From: Paragorgia papillata
Taxonomy: Eukaryota; Cnidaria; Anthozoa; Scleralcyonacea; Coralliidae
NCBI GenBank assembly: GCA_035771165.1
Contig: JAWNZC010000322.1
Span: 1,271,001-1,335,000, forward strand
Direction of reading: 5' to 3'
DNA length: 64,000 nucleotides
In this document: positions 1 to 9,313 of the stretch, one piece after another
Layout: every line of letters begins with the position of its first letter
How positions within the stretch are numbered: position 1 is the stretch's first letter
Notes under the pieces: model-generated
Databases searched by the model: none
What the model was told of the DNA's origin: nothing
What the model saw: only the letters and a program-made list of their open reading frames with translations
Program-made: the position numbers and the translations under genes

Positions 1-647
1 GATTGCGCTGAGCGGATTAAATATTGTTCACATTTTCTGCGTTTGTATTTGCTATATATACTGAAGATGTGAACGTGATGTTGGGGTTTGGTTCGTTTGG
101 AAAGTGTATAAGACTAGCTTGATGCAATATTTTCTAGTAGAAATAATACACAATGTTCTGATGTCATCAGTATTGTGCACATACACTTAATACACTTAGG
201 CCTTTTAAGTGCGTGGCTTAATTAAGAATTTATATCTTACATTCTGCACTCAAATAGCTTAACAAGTAATGCGTTGCTTATCGGAGAACAACAAGAAGAA
301 TTCACAGTCAAGAACTTTTTAGTAGCGGCCTTTTTCGCAAGAAATAGTGTGAACCATTTTGTTGAATAATATAGTAACTGACATGAAATCAAATGTCATT
401 ACTGCCTGCACGGTTAATTGTGTATAGGAGTTGAGAATTTGCATTAGAAATAAAGACTCGTAAAACAAAGAGCATATTATTTTGGAGGGAGACTTTGAAG
501 TAATTAAAAATCGAGATTATTCTAAGAAGATTTTGACAGGCAGTCATCTATTTATTTTGGGGGAAACTAGATATGCTAAGGCATCTTCAATTATAACGAG
601 ATGGTTTAAAACATTATCAGGGGATAAACAGTATGGTTATGTCGTGA
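1..647. other. upstream flank, no supported gene
   Basis: AT-rich sequence with no recognisable domain. An open frame at 482-709 starts only at TTG and resembles nothing known to me. It could be 5' flank, intron or an earlier exon of the gene at 696-1469, but no splice pair decides this. Confidence 0.4.
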
Positions 648-695
648 GAGCTCAAAACATGCTCAAAAGTGCTGCAGGAATTGGAAAGTGGATCT

Positions 696-1469
696 ATGAT
701 TGCTTTTAATTACATAGATAGACAAAAGTCTGCAATCGGCAGTTCAGAAAAGTCTCAAAAGGTACATTCTGCTAATTGGAAAGAAGAAGTACATCTTCGC
801 AAAGAAGTTGAATCGCTGAAGAAGCAAGAGAGGGAAACCATAAATCGGATATTCTCCGATCAACGCATTGTAGCTCAGCAATTTCGTCGTCGTATGTGCC
901 GAAGCATTGATCTTATTAAAACTAATGAAAAATTAAAAGAAGATGTTGAAAGTTTTAAGAATGGCAGACATGCAGTCGATCAAAATTCACAAACATCTAA
1001 ATACAGCAAACGCTCTCAGACTCAGTCTTCTCCACCGTCAACCCCTTTCCAAAGAGTGGATACTTTCCCCGGCCAAGACCATAACCGTAGACCGAGACAC
1101 TTGATTCAACGACCTGTAACAGCGAGTGAAAAGCGTGGTAGAATATGGGAGTCAAAGATAAAATCGATGACATGTAACCTGCAAAGGGCAAAGAGTGCAC
1201 CAGCTCTTAGAACAAATGGTAGTTCAAATGTGAAAGAACTAAATACTAGACAACGGCGAAAAACAACAGCTACAGGGCAAACTGAAAGAAGAATAGTTCC
1301 GATAAGTCGTGAGCAGTTCATTCAAAATAGAGTTGCCGAGGTTGCCAAGCAACGAGAAGCTGTCTTGAAATTTATCGATGGGATCGAACATTTACGATTG
1401 CAAAAGAACGTTAACCTGGACTGCTCCAATAAAAATGATCCCCTTGACAAAGACCAACAAAAAAAATGA
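696..1469 (+). CDS. hypothetical basic coiled-coil protein (single exon or last exon)
   Basis: Encodes 257 residues from the first in-frame ATG. The frame stays open upstream to about 648, so this may be the terminal exon of a longer gene; an AG just before 651 could act as a splice acceptor. Residues about 20-85 are Lys/Glu/Leu-rich with heptad-like spacing and probably form a coiled coil. A Ser/Thr/Pro/Gln-rich linker follows, then a basic stretch with Arg-Ala-Lys-Ser-Ala-Pro-Ala near residue 165. A second helical segment rich in Arg, Glu and Leu lies near the C-terminus. There is no signal peptide or membrane segment. The mix of coiled coil and RAKSAPA-like basic motif recalls cytoskeletal or ciliary proteins, but that is a guess. 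No polyadenylation signal was found close to the stop codon. Confidence 0.55.
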   Translation: MIAFNYIDRQKSAIGSSEKSQKVHSANWKEEVHLRKEVESLKKQERETINRIFSDQRIVAQQFRRRMCRSIDLIKTNEKLKEDVESFKNGRHAVDQNSQTSKYSKRSQTQSSPPSTPFQRVDTFPGQDHNRRPRHLIQRPVTASEKRGRIWESKIKSMTCNLQRAKSAPALRTNGSSNVKELNTRQRRKTTATGQTERRIVPISREQFIQNRVAEVAKQREAVLKFIDGIEHLRLQKNVNLDCSNKNDPLDKDQQKK

Positions 1470-1560
1470 ACGATCTGTATTTCTAGAAAAACTGTTCTCT
1501 TTTGGTTTGTCTAAATCTAAAATTTGTTTAAGAGTGTAAATATATCCTAATTTATACTGG

Positions 1561-1690
1561 TTACCTCCGCCAAGAGGTCATATGTTTTTACCTCTGTTTG
1601 TCTATGAGTCTGTCTGTCACCAGGATATCTCACAAAATACTCGACACATTTTCATGAAAGTTTGTGGAAAGATTGATTATAAATCATGTG
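1561..1690 (+). repeat. interspersed repeat, CCTCCGCC..GTCTGTCTGT family, copy 1
   Basis: Contains ACCTCCGCCAAGAGGTCAT, then TTTTTACCTCTGTTTGTCT, a GTCTGTCTGTC core and CAGGATATCTCACAAAATAC, ending in TTTTCATGAAAGTTTGTGG. The same order of blocks recurs at 32095-32240, and inverted at 57685-57850 where the GTCT core has become a long microsatellite. Probably a short non-autonomous element; class unknown. Confidence 0.6.
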
Positions 1691-2060
1691 CCGTGCACAA
1701 CAACCTAAGTTGGTGCACAACTTGGTGCACAAAATTATCCGCTTGAAAATTGTCTACTGTTTAAACTTCAAATCATCTTGTAAATATGACGCGGCGCACG
1801 CCTCCCCCTTGAAATGTGGTAAACAAACCAAATAAGGAATAATGATAATCATAAAAATAATGGGATATACTACCTAAAACGTGATTTAGATTTTGCTCCA
1901 AGTGCTGGAAATGCCATTTCAGAGACCCTAAATTCAAAATATTTACGGGCGGGATATTTACGGGGGGGGTGCCCCCGGACCCCCCTACAAATACGGTCAT
2001 TAAATCTTAATGTGCACATGATGGTGCACAATCAAAGCCGCCGACTGAGGTGTGCTGTGC
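1690..2060. repeat. degenerate repeat with GTGCAC motifs and a GAAATGCCATTTC block
   Basis: GTGCAC or TTGGTGCACAA motifs recur near 1693-1730 and 2012-2060. The block GAAATGCCATTTCAGAGACC at 1909-1928, followed by a CGGG/CCCCC-rich tail, matches similar blocks near 28065, 48185 (inverted) and 62705, so this is a dispersed repeat. Confidence 0.4.
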
Positions 2061-2820
2061 ACAGAAATAGAACATTCCATACTGGTCTGTGGCGAAATTT
2101 TGAAAATGTGGAGAAGGTATGACGACCAAGATATCTTCAAGATTTACTAACAATCTGTCGGTCAACCAGAGTTTTAAACTATGTTGTCCAATTAGTGGAG
2201 ACACTGACGTTCTTCTGATAGGTGAAAGAAGACATTTAGCCAGGAAGGTGTATAAATATCGAAGATGAAGTGAGGTACGAAGAAGCCGCATTGGAGTCAA
2301 ATTGATAGCGAATGTGCGATCGACTATAACTCAAAATCTGCCTTCTTCCCCAAAATTTAAATGCTGGTTTCATTTTATGCCATTACTGCTTTTGATATCT
2401 GAGAGGTATTTCGTAATGGGAAAATTGGGGAAAGTGGGTAAATTATGAATTTATTCCTTTCATCCGACGACTTGTTTACTACTAGTTAGTGCTGTCTTTA
2501 AAACGTACTCAGATTCTGTCTTATGTCGAGCAAGACCTCTTAACTGCCACAACGTTGTGCTAAATTTATGTATAATTCCGTTCGTACATAGAAATGTATA
2601 ATCAGTTTTTTTGTCTCACTCAGATCTTACAATAAAGTTTGGCATGCCTACGCCACTAATTTCATTGCGGCGACGACATGCAAATATTGTCAGTTTCTGC
2701 AAAATCTGCCCGATTGCCTCAAAATATTTTTTACCGATTGTCAGTCTTTAGTTGACTTTCTTAAATTTTAACGACACTTTTTTGTTCTAAAAATTGTGAA
2801 AATGGGGCTTTGAGCTCAAT
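2061..2820. other. intergenic, nothing supported
   Basis: AT-rich sequence. Open frames on either strand lack domains, ATG context or plausible composition. A minus-strand frame at 2007-2300 overlaps the repeat above. Confidence 0.4.
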
Positions 2821-3027
2821 TAAACTGCGTGCATTTGAAGCCACGCCATGTTGACCACAACGTACTCAAGTCGTTGTCACCCAATTTAATATCTCACGAT
2901 TCACTAAAATATCTTTCTATTTCTTCACGTTGTGGGAGGCTGCTTCTGACTGTTTCTAGTGTCCTTTCACAAGCCGTTTCACAAACTATACACCTTTTTC
3001 TGGGGGAAATAAGGCCATAAGGGTTGT

Positions 3028-3052
3028 GGGGGGGGGGGGGGGGGGGGGGGGG
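3028..3052 (+). repeat. poly-G tract (about 25 bp)
   Basis: Uninterrupted run of G just after TTGT. It could form a G-quadruplex, and its assembled length may not be reliable. Similar tracts occur at 20094-20128, 20521-20550, 48847-48874, 49172-49204 and 52922-52944. Confidence 0.85.
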
Positions 3053-3164
3053 ATTTACCGCCATCTTTGTTTATGTTTTTGAAGTCCCCAGACTCCCCAC
3101 GACAACTCGCGCGACGCATGCGCAGACAAAATTCCCTGCTGTTCATGCGCAATAGAAACCAGTC

Positions 3165-3240
3165 ACGAATACAGCAGAGCCTACTTTTCTTCCTCTCTCT
3201 CAGCGAAGAAATAAGGAAAAGAAGGCTCTGCTGGCAGGGT
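3165..3240. repeat. short inverted repeat (AGCAGAGCC / GGCTCTGCT)
   Basis: CAGCAGAGCCTACTTTTCTT near 3171 is matched in reverse by GGAAAAGAAGGCTCTGCTGG near 3218. It lies where the minus-strand RT element below loses its frame, so it probably belongs to an element that truncated the retrotransposon 3' end. Confidence 0.5.
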
Positions 3241-4492
3241 ACATCAATAATAATGCATTCTCTTTTGATCTTATTATGAACAACAATATCCAGTTTATTG
3301 TGCTCCAATCGATGATCAGTCTGGATAGTGAAGTCCCAGAGCACTTTCACCTCTTCATTCTCAAAAACTTTCTCAGGGGAATGTTCATACCACTTCTCCT
3401 GGTGTGGAAAACTGAACCGTTTCCACAGCTTCCAGTGTATAACTTGGGTCACCTTGTCGTGTCTCCACAGTTCATATTGTTTCTGCGCTATTTTTTTCAC
3501 TCAGCAACAATATGGCTTATTGTCTCTTCCCTTTCTCTACATAACCGACACATTGATGACACGTCCTGTCCATCAATCCTATGTTTCACGGCCATAATTG
3601 TTCCTTGAATTGAGTCTCTTTCTTCAAATTTTCACGCGTTAACCAGTTAGCCCTTTCGAACTGTCCATGCAAAGCTTTCTCCTTGTACTTAGCTTTTCCT
3701 TTCTCCATAATAACTTCTCGACTTGATCCTTCTGTCAAAAATCCCTCATCCTTCACTGCAACTAAAAGTCTCTCCTTGCTTTCCCGTATGTACCCAAATA
3801 AGTTTTCTTTCTCCATCTCAACGCAGTCCTCTACACTAATAAGTCCTCTCCCTCCCTCCTTCCTATTTAAGAATAATCTGTCAACATCTGCTTGAGGATG
3901 TAGTGCACGGTAGATATTAAGGAACTTTCTCGTTTTACTGTCCACTTCCTTTAATTCTTCCACAGTCCACTTGATAATTCCAGCTCCATATCTATAATTA
4001 AAGACACTGCTCGAGAGTTAATTGCTTGAATCATACCACTATTTAACTTGGATTTTAATATCTTTCTTACTCGACGGAAGTCAGCTCGGTCCTCATTTTT
4101 TTTCTCCATCTCATCATGTTTCACGTCATCTGCTTCCAGGATACCTAAATATTTATAGTCATCTCCTTCGCCGATCTTCGAGATTTCTAATTAGGTTACC
4201 ATCGGGCATTTTTATTCCTTCACATTCTACCACCTTTCCTTTTTTCATAATTGTACAGCGCACTTACTTATTCCAAATTGCATACCAATATCCTCACTAA
4301 AAATACTGGTGAGTGTGCACCAGTGTGTTAACTTGGCTTTCAATTTTTCCCGATACAGTTTCAGATCATCCATAAATAGAAGATGATTAACTCTTCCCTT
4401 TTTTCCTCCCAAATCATACCCTGCTTTCACACCTCTGAGAATCCTCGTTAAGGGTATCAATGCGAGGACAAATAGAAGTGGTGACAGGCTAT
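3235..4492 (-). pseudogene. C-terminal half of a restriction-like-endonuclease non-LTR retrotransposon (R2/NeSL-like)
   Basis: Read on the minus strand, the sequence starts right after RT motif B (LSPLLF..), passes the catalytic box as LLFMDDLKLY near 4370, then a thumb/linker with KEGGRGLISVEDC near 3850. It ends in a region with WDF.IQTDHRLEH followed by IIIDV near 3245. That last region matches the PD-(D/E)xK-type endonuclease seen C-terminal to RT in R2/NeSL-type elements. Here the usual RPD is KLD, and the domain stops abruptly near 3235. Several frameshifts are present. The upstream half lies at 9314-10370 on the same strand; the two were separated by the insertion at 4493-9313. Family placement is from motif order, not a database search. 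Confidence 0.75.
4489..4492. repeat. left target-site duplication CTAT of the 4493-9313 insertion
   Basis: CTAT here is repeated at 9314-9317. Removing 4493-9317 rejoins minus-strand codons for ..FQGDS and LSPLLF.. in frame, as expected for RT motif B. Confidence 0.75.
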
Positions 4493-4684
4493 TTGCGCTT
4501 ATGATAAACGATCTCGACGCCGGAGAGGCAAAACTTTGGAAATTTGTTGATGATTTAACAGCCGCGGAATTCGTATCGAAAGGTGATTCGAGCAATATGC
4601 AATCTGTTGTAAATAGGGTCAAGATACAATCGGATGATTTGAAATTTACGCTTAACGAGGATAAATGTAAAGAAATACGTGTCC
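4493..4684 (+). pseudogene. RT fragment of a 5'-truncated non-LTR element, left part
   Basis: Frame 1 reads FALMINDLDAGEAKLW, then FVDD, the [FY]xDD catalytic box of reverse transcriptase, and continues to LNEDKCKEIR at about 4680. It is truncated upstream, as expected of a 5'-truncated target-primed insertion. After about 4684 the frame is broken by the 2A element and resumes at about 8587. Confidence 0.75.
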
Positions 4685-4718
4685 TCGTGGCACCTTGGTG
4701 GTCGGTCGTGCCTTTATT

Positions 4719-6629
4719 ATGTCCGTGATCTTGATTTTTATTCTTGGCTTACTTGGTATTACACCCAAGTGGCAAGACGTTTATTCAAGATTCAATGATG
4801 ATATATATCCTAATTCAACGAGAGAGAGATGCAATGGTGAAGAATATTTGAGAAGTGAATGGGCAACGACTAAGACCGATGTTGTCGCTACGACGGCTTA
4901 CATCAAAACTTTTGCTGGAAGAAGAAAGTCGAAATACATTGGTGGAAAGATACTCTACTACCCAAATTCAATTAAAACGTTTCGGGCAATACTTATATGT
5001 GGAGATATAGAGCCAAACCCTGGCCCAACAAAACAAAGCACTGAAAGAAAATCACGCTGGAAATATCCATGTGCAGATTGTTCAAAGCCGGTTAAAAACA
5101 ATCAAGATGGAATTTTGTGCAAGGACTGCTCTCAGTGGTATCATGCTAACTGTGCAGGTATTTCGAAGAAAATGTTTAGCTCATATTATTTACTACACCC
5201 AGAGGATGAATTCTCTTGTATTAACTGTTCGATAAATAACCCATCAGACTCCTTTTTTGAGGAAATACAAGCCGAAGGAAATTATGTTAATCATGCTCCG
5301 CCAACACAAAATGCAAATCGAGACCTGAATAATACAACTAATGGAGCGCTGAAAGACAATGAGTTTAATGCTTCGCCGAGCCGCAATGAAAACAAATCGG
5401 GTTTAGAACAATTTCTTATTGAGAGAAAACGTCAAACTAATAAAGCTTTGATTATTCACCTGAATATTAATAGCTTACAAAATAAATTTGACGAATTCAA
5501 AACTCTTAACAACCAAATTAAATCAAGTATTATCTTCATCTCCGAAACAAAAATAGACGAATCTTACCCAAATAGTCAGTTTAAACTACGGGGCTACCAT
5601 CTTTATCGTCGAGATCGTGTAAAAGGTGGCGGAGGACTAATTGCTTATTTTTCATCAACGCTTTCCTCCAAGCAAATAAAGCTCCCGAAAAAGTATAAAA
5701 CATGCGAAGTACTAGCAATTGAGACGAAATTAGGCAATAACGATACTTTATTTGTTGGAATTTATAGACCACCAAAACAACGTAGTGGGGGTTCTTGTTC
5801 GAGGTATATAGAGAAGGTTGAAGAGGAATTAAACGATATTGCTATGTGGGCATCCCTGCGGAAACAATCGGTAGTAATTGTTGGCGATTTGAACATTGAT
5901 AAACTGAAACCTGAAACGAGGGAAGGAAAAATTCTAACAGACCTCGAAGACGTACACAATTTTCAATGTATGATAAAAGATCCTACAAGAATAACCCAAA
6001 CATCGGCCACGCTTATCGACGTAATATTAACTAATAAACCTGAAATGTTTAAAAAATGTGGAACGGTCGACCCGGCATTAAGCGATCATCAGTTAATATA
6101 CGGAATTATGAAAGACTTTGTTTGTCAATATAAACCCAAAGTGATTACCTTTCGAAGTGATAAGAACACTAATTTGAATCGGCTTAACGAAGATTTAAAG
6201 AATGCCCCTTGGCATTTAGGAGAGATTTTTGACAAAATTGACGATCAATACTTACACTGGAAAACGATGTTTGAAGAAATAACACAAGATCATCTACCAC
6301 TAAAGAAAATGAGGGTAAGAGAGAAAGATGTCCCATACATGAACTCGGAATGGAAAAAAGCGATAAGAATGAAAAGAAAATACACACAGATATACGCCAA
6401 GCATCGTACACCCGAAAATTGGGAGTTAAAACGAAAGTGGAGAAATATTGCAACGAATGCGAGGAGAAAAGCTATTAAAACGTATTGGAAAACAAAAGCT
6501 GATGAGTTAAAGCTAAAGCCGAAAGAATTTTTCAAAACATTTAAGCCGTTCCTTAGTGACAAAGTTAAAGAAGATGGTAATATAAACATAAACATTGATG
6601 GAAAAACAGAAACAGATCAAGCAAAGTAG
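4719..6629 (+). CDS. retrotransposon polyprotein N-terminal part: signal peptide, 2A-like motif, PHD finger, AP-endonuclease
   Basis: The start is the first ATG (4719); the frame is open upstream only from a TTG. Residues 1-16 are hydrophobic (MSVILIFILGLLG) and look like a signal sequence. The 2A-like motif GDIEPNPGP is at residues 95-103 (5001-5027) and matches D-[VI]-E-x-N-P-G-P exactly. 2A peptides make the ribosome skip the final Gly-Pro bond, which here would release a leader of about 100 residues. Residues 118-170 form a C4HC3-type PHD finger (CADC, CKDC, WYHANC, CINC). Residues about 243-462 are an exonuclease-endonuclease-phosphatase domain with SETK, GDLN and SDHQ catalytic signatures, which nicks target DNA. 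The frame ends at TAG in GCAAAGTAG; the RT continues in frame 2, apparently after loss of one A. Confidence 0.85.
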   Translation: MSVILIFILGLLGITPKWQDVYSRFNDDIYPNSTRERCNGEEYLRSEWATTKTDVVATTAYIKTFAGRRKSKYIGGKILYYPNSIKTFRAILICGDIEPNPGPTKQSTERKSRWKYPCADCSKPVKNNQDGILCKDCSQWYHANCAGISKKMFSSYYLLHPEDEFSCINCSINNPSDSFFEEIQAEGNYVNHAPPTQNANRDLNNTTNGALKDNEFNASPSRNENKSGLEQFLIERKRQTNKALIIHLNINSLQNKFDEFKTLNNQIKSSIIFISETKIDESYPNSQFKLRGYHLYRRDRVKGGGGLIAYFSSTLSSKQIKLPKKYKTCEVLAIETKLGNNDTLFVGIYRPPKQRSGGSCSRYIEKVEEELNDIAMWASLRKQSVVIVGDLNIDKLKPETREGKILTDLEDVHNFQCMIKDPTRITQTSATLIDVILTNKPEMFKKCGTVDPALSDHQLIYGIMKDFVCQYKPKVITFRSDKNTNLNRLNEDLKNAPWHLGEIFDKIDDQYLHWKTMFEEITQDHLPLKKMRVREKDVPYMNSEWKKAIRMKRKYTQIYAKHRTPENWELKRKWRNIATNARRKAIKTYWKTKADELKLKPKEFFKTFKPFLSDKVKEDGNININIDGKTETDQAK

Positions 6630-6637
6630 CCGAAGAA

Positions 6638-8347
6638 TTGGCAAGTTATTTCTCCACTGTGGCAAATGATATTGGTGGGGACAGTGTAATCAACCTGCAA
6701 GAATGCGACTTCGAAGATCATCCAAGCCATCGCATCATAAGAGAAGCTAGAGAAAATTATAAAGCAGACTTTCACTTTAAACAATTTGAAGTCTCTGAAG
6801 TTCAAAATCAATTAAAGAATTTAGACAAGAGGAAAGCAACTGGATGGGACTCTATTTCACCTAAGATCCTAAGTATGACTGCGGAAGGAATATCTCAATC
6901 ATTAACATCACTCTATAATAATTGTATAAAACAAGGAAATTGGCCAAAAATGTGGAAAATGGGAGAATGGGTCCCAGTATTTAAAAAAGATGATAGAAGT
7001 GAGCGAAATAATTATAGACCAATTACTATATTGATAGTAATTGATAAAGTATTTGAATCTCTTTTAGCCCGACAAATCACAGAATATTATGACAGAATAT
7101 TATATTATAAAATAACAGCTTACAGGAAAGCTCACAGTTGTGAATATACGTTACTTGGACTAACAGAGGAATGGAAACAAGCGTTGGACAAAAAAGAATA
7201 TGTGGCAGTATTGTCTACGGATATGAGTAAGGCATTTGACTCTCTTCATCCAAAACTTATGATCCAAAAACTTAAAAGTTATGGGTTCAACGATGATTCG
7301 CTAAAGCTGATTCGCTCTTTTTTCAATAATAGAAAAAATAGAGTTAGACTTAGCAATACAACAAGTGAATGGAAGGATATTAAGCGAGGATGTCCCCAGG
7401 GGTCGTCGTTAGGTCCGTTATTGTGGAACATGTTTCAAAATGATATGCCATTACAGATGAAAAATCCACATTTGTATCTATATGCTGACGACCATCAACT
7501 TTACACCATGGGTAAAGAAATTCAAAAAGTAAAAGATGATTTAGTTAATGATATGGTAACAGCATCAAATTGGTACACAGAAAACTTTTTAAGAGCTAAT
7601 CCTGAAAAATTTCAAACGATAACGTTAAAACCAAATCGAACAAATGATAAAGATATTGATGTGTCTCTTAGTATTGACGGTTACCAAATACCCAACAGAG
7701 AAGATCTTAAAGTACTGGGAGTAAACCTTGATGAAATTCTTGATTTTAATAAACATGTCACTACTGTGTGTAGAAAAAGTAGCAGAAAAGTTGGGGTGAT
7801 ATTACGTTTACGGAAGTTAATTCCAACATCTGCAAAGCTACAACTTTACAAGTTTGCAATCTTACCGCATCTTACGTATTGTCACTTAGTGTGGCACTTT
7901 TGTCGAGCTTCAGATAAAAGAAAGTTAGAGCGAATTCAAGAGCGAGCCCTCAGAGCAGTATATAATATAACTGACTCAACTATTACGTACCAGCAGCTAC
8001 TCAATCGTGCTAATCTCCCAAGTTTAATTAATAGAAGACTTCAAGATACAGCAATATTAATGTACAAAATTAAGAACAATTTAAGTCCTGTTCACTTAAA
8101 TGAAATATTCATAAAAAATATTAATCATTACAAACTGCGAAATGCAGATTTTAACATGCCGCGATACAGTACAGTTAAATACGGTAAACATTCTTTAAGA
8201 TATTATGGCCCTTATATATGGTCTAAATTAACCAAAGAAGATAAAGAGAAACCTAGTTTAGAATCTTTTAAAAGGAATATTAGAAAACAGGACTTAGAAA
8301 GCATACTCGATAATAACTGCAGAAATTGTATTTTATGTTCAACTTAA
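6638..8347 (+). CDS. retrotransposon reverse transcriptase, continuation in a shifted frame
   Basis: 569-residue frame that is really the continuation of the upstream polyprotein: reading back to 6623 gives KVAEELASYF, which joins the preceding frame if one base is restored. RT motifs in order: KRKATGWDSISPK near residue 64, NYRPIT near 125, STDMSKAFD near 193, GCPQGSSLGPLLWN near 251, and the catalytic YADDHQLY at 282-289. A thumb with LKVLGVNLD and a long C-terminal region follow. All catalytic aspartates are present. There is no independent ATG near the start (it opens at TTG), so it is not a separate gene. Confidence 0.85.
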   Translation: MASYFSTVANDIGGDSVINLQECDFEDHPSHRIIREARENYKADFHFKQFEVSEVQNQLKNLDKRKATGWDSISPKILSMTAEGISQSLTSLYNNCIKQGNWPKMWKMGEWVPVFKKDDRSERNNYRPITILIVIDKVFESLLARQITEYYDRILYYKITAYRKAHSCEYTLLGLTEEWKQALDKKEYVAVLSTDMSKAFDSLHPKLMIQKLKSYGFNDDSLKLIRSFFNNRKNRVRLSNTTSEWKDIKRGCPQGSSLGPLLWNMFQNDMPLQMKNPHLYLYADDHQLYTMGKEIQKVKDDLVNDMVTASNWYTENFLRANPEKFQTITLKPNRTNDKDIDVSLSIDGYQIPNREDLKVLGVNLDEILDFNKHVTTVCRKSSRKVGVILRLRKLIPTSAKLQLYKFAILPHLTYCHLVWHFCRASDKRKLERIQERALRAVYNITDSTITYQQLLNRANLPSLINRRLQDTAILMYKIKNNLSPVHLNEIFIKNINHYKLRNADFNMPRYSTVKYGKHSLRYYGPYIWSKLTKEDKEKPSLESFKRNIRKQDLESILDNNCRNCILCST

Positions 8348-8586
8348 TTTTTATTGTTATTTTATTTATATTGATCTATTTATTTTTTTATTTATCATAT
8401 TGTATATAGGTGTATTTTAAGAAATATTCTTAATAGTTTTAATAGGTAAATTATTGTAAAAATAGAGAAATTTTGATCTCGTAGTATAAATCCTATTGTA
8501 GTCTAAAACTTATCAATAGTGTCCCCAATTAGCTGTATATATAGCTAAATACATTGACACTCAAATAAAGTTATTCATTCATTCAA

Positions 8587-9313
8587 TATTCCAAAGTATT
8601 AACCCCATGTTCACCTCTGATTATCAATGACAAGGAGCTTGAACTTGTAACTCAAGTAAAGCTTTTGGGAATTACAATAACTAACGATCTAAAATGGAAT
8701 TTTCATGTCGACAGTATAGTTAAGAAAGCATCCAAACGTATGTACTTTTTGCGTCAATTAAAGCGGGCGAAGGTATCATGTAGTGACTTGGTACAATTCT
8801 ATTGTACGTGTATCAGGAGTGTCATCGAATACGCATCACCAGTGTTTCACCATGCACTGCCCGCGTACCTAAGCGACGATTTAGAACGGTTGCAGAAGCG
8901 GGCCTTAGCTACCATCTTAGGATATGGTGTGCCATACAAAGAAGCGCTTGCAACTGTTGCAATGCCAACCCTACATGAACGCAGAAACATCGCATGCGGA
9001 AAATTATTCGGAACAATTGCAAATGACCCAAATCATAAACTTTACGACTTATTACCTGACTTTAACAACGGAAGTAGTCGATCTCTGAGACATGAAAGAG
9101 TTTTTAACTTTCCTAGGTGCAAGACAAACAGGTTTTCAAACTCTTTTATCGTTGCCTCTGCCAGAAATTTCAAACGCTAATTTTTTTATTTAGGAACACT
9201 ATTATATTAGAATTGTATTTAAATATTATATTATAGGACATTTTGTAAATTCTTAACACAACGCAATGTTATTCAGCTTTTGGCTGCAATATTGTCTTTT
9301 AATAAAACTATTA
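8587..9313 (+). pseudogene. RT fragment of the 5'-truncated element, right part and 3' end
   Basis: Frame 1 resumes as SKVLTPCSPLIINDKELE and VKLLGITITNDLKWN, the usual segment after the RT thumb, and runs through LERLQKRALATILG to a stop at 9178-9180. It is the continuation of 4493-4684. An AT-rich 3' UTR with AATAAA at 9300 precedes the CTAT duplication at 9314. The LERLQKRAL block is typical of non-LTR RT C-termini of the CR1/L2/RTE type. Confidence 0.75.

Larger units (their letters stand above)
4685..8586 (+). mobile_element. near-complete CR1/L2-like non-LTR retrotransposon with 2A-like motif
   Basis: About 3.9 kb inserted within another RT element. It has one long coding unit, split by a single frame change near 6625, for signal-peptide-like leader, 2A-like motif, PHD finger, AP-type endonuclease and RT. 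A short AT-rich 3' UTR with AATAAA (8564-8569) ends in tandem ATTC units (about 8572-8586), as in L2/CR1-group elements. The 5' junction is inferred from loss of the host RT frame after AAAGAAATACGT. No clear target-site duplication is seen. The long frames and single visible lesion point to a fairly young insertion. Confidence 0.85.

Noticed and set aside
482..709. 75-residue frame before the first gene
   Set aside because: Starts only at TTG and shows no domain; possible exon but unsupported.
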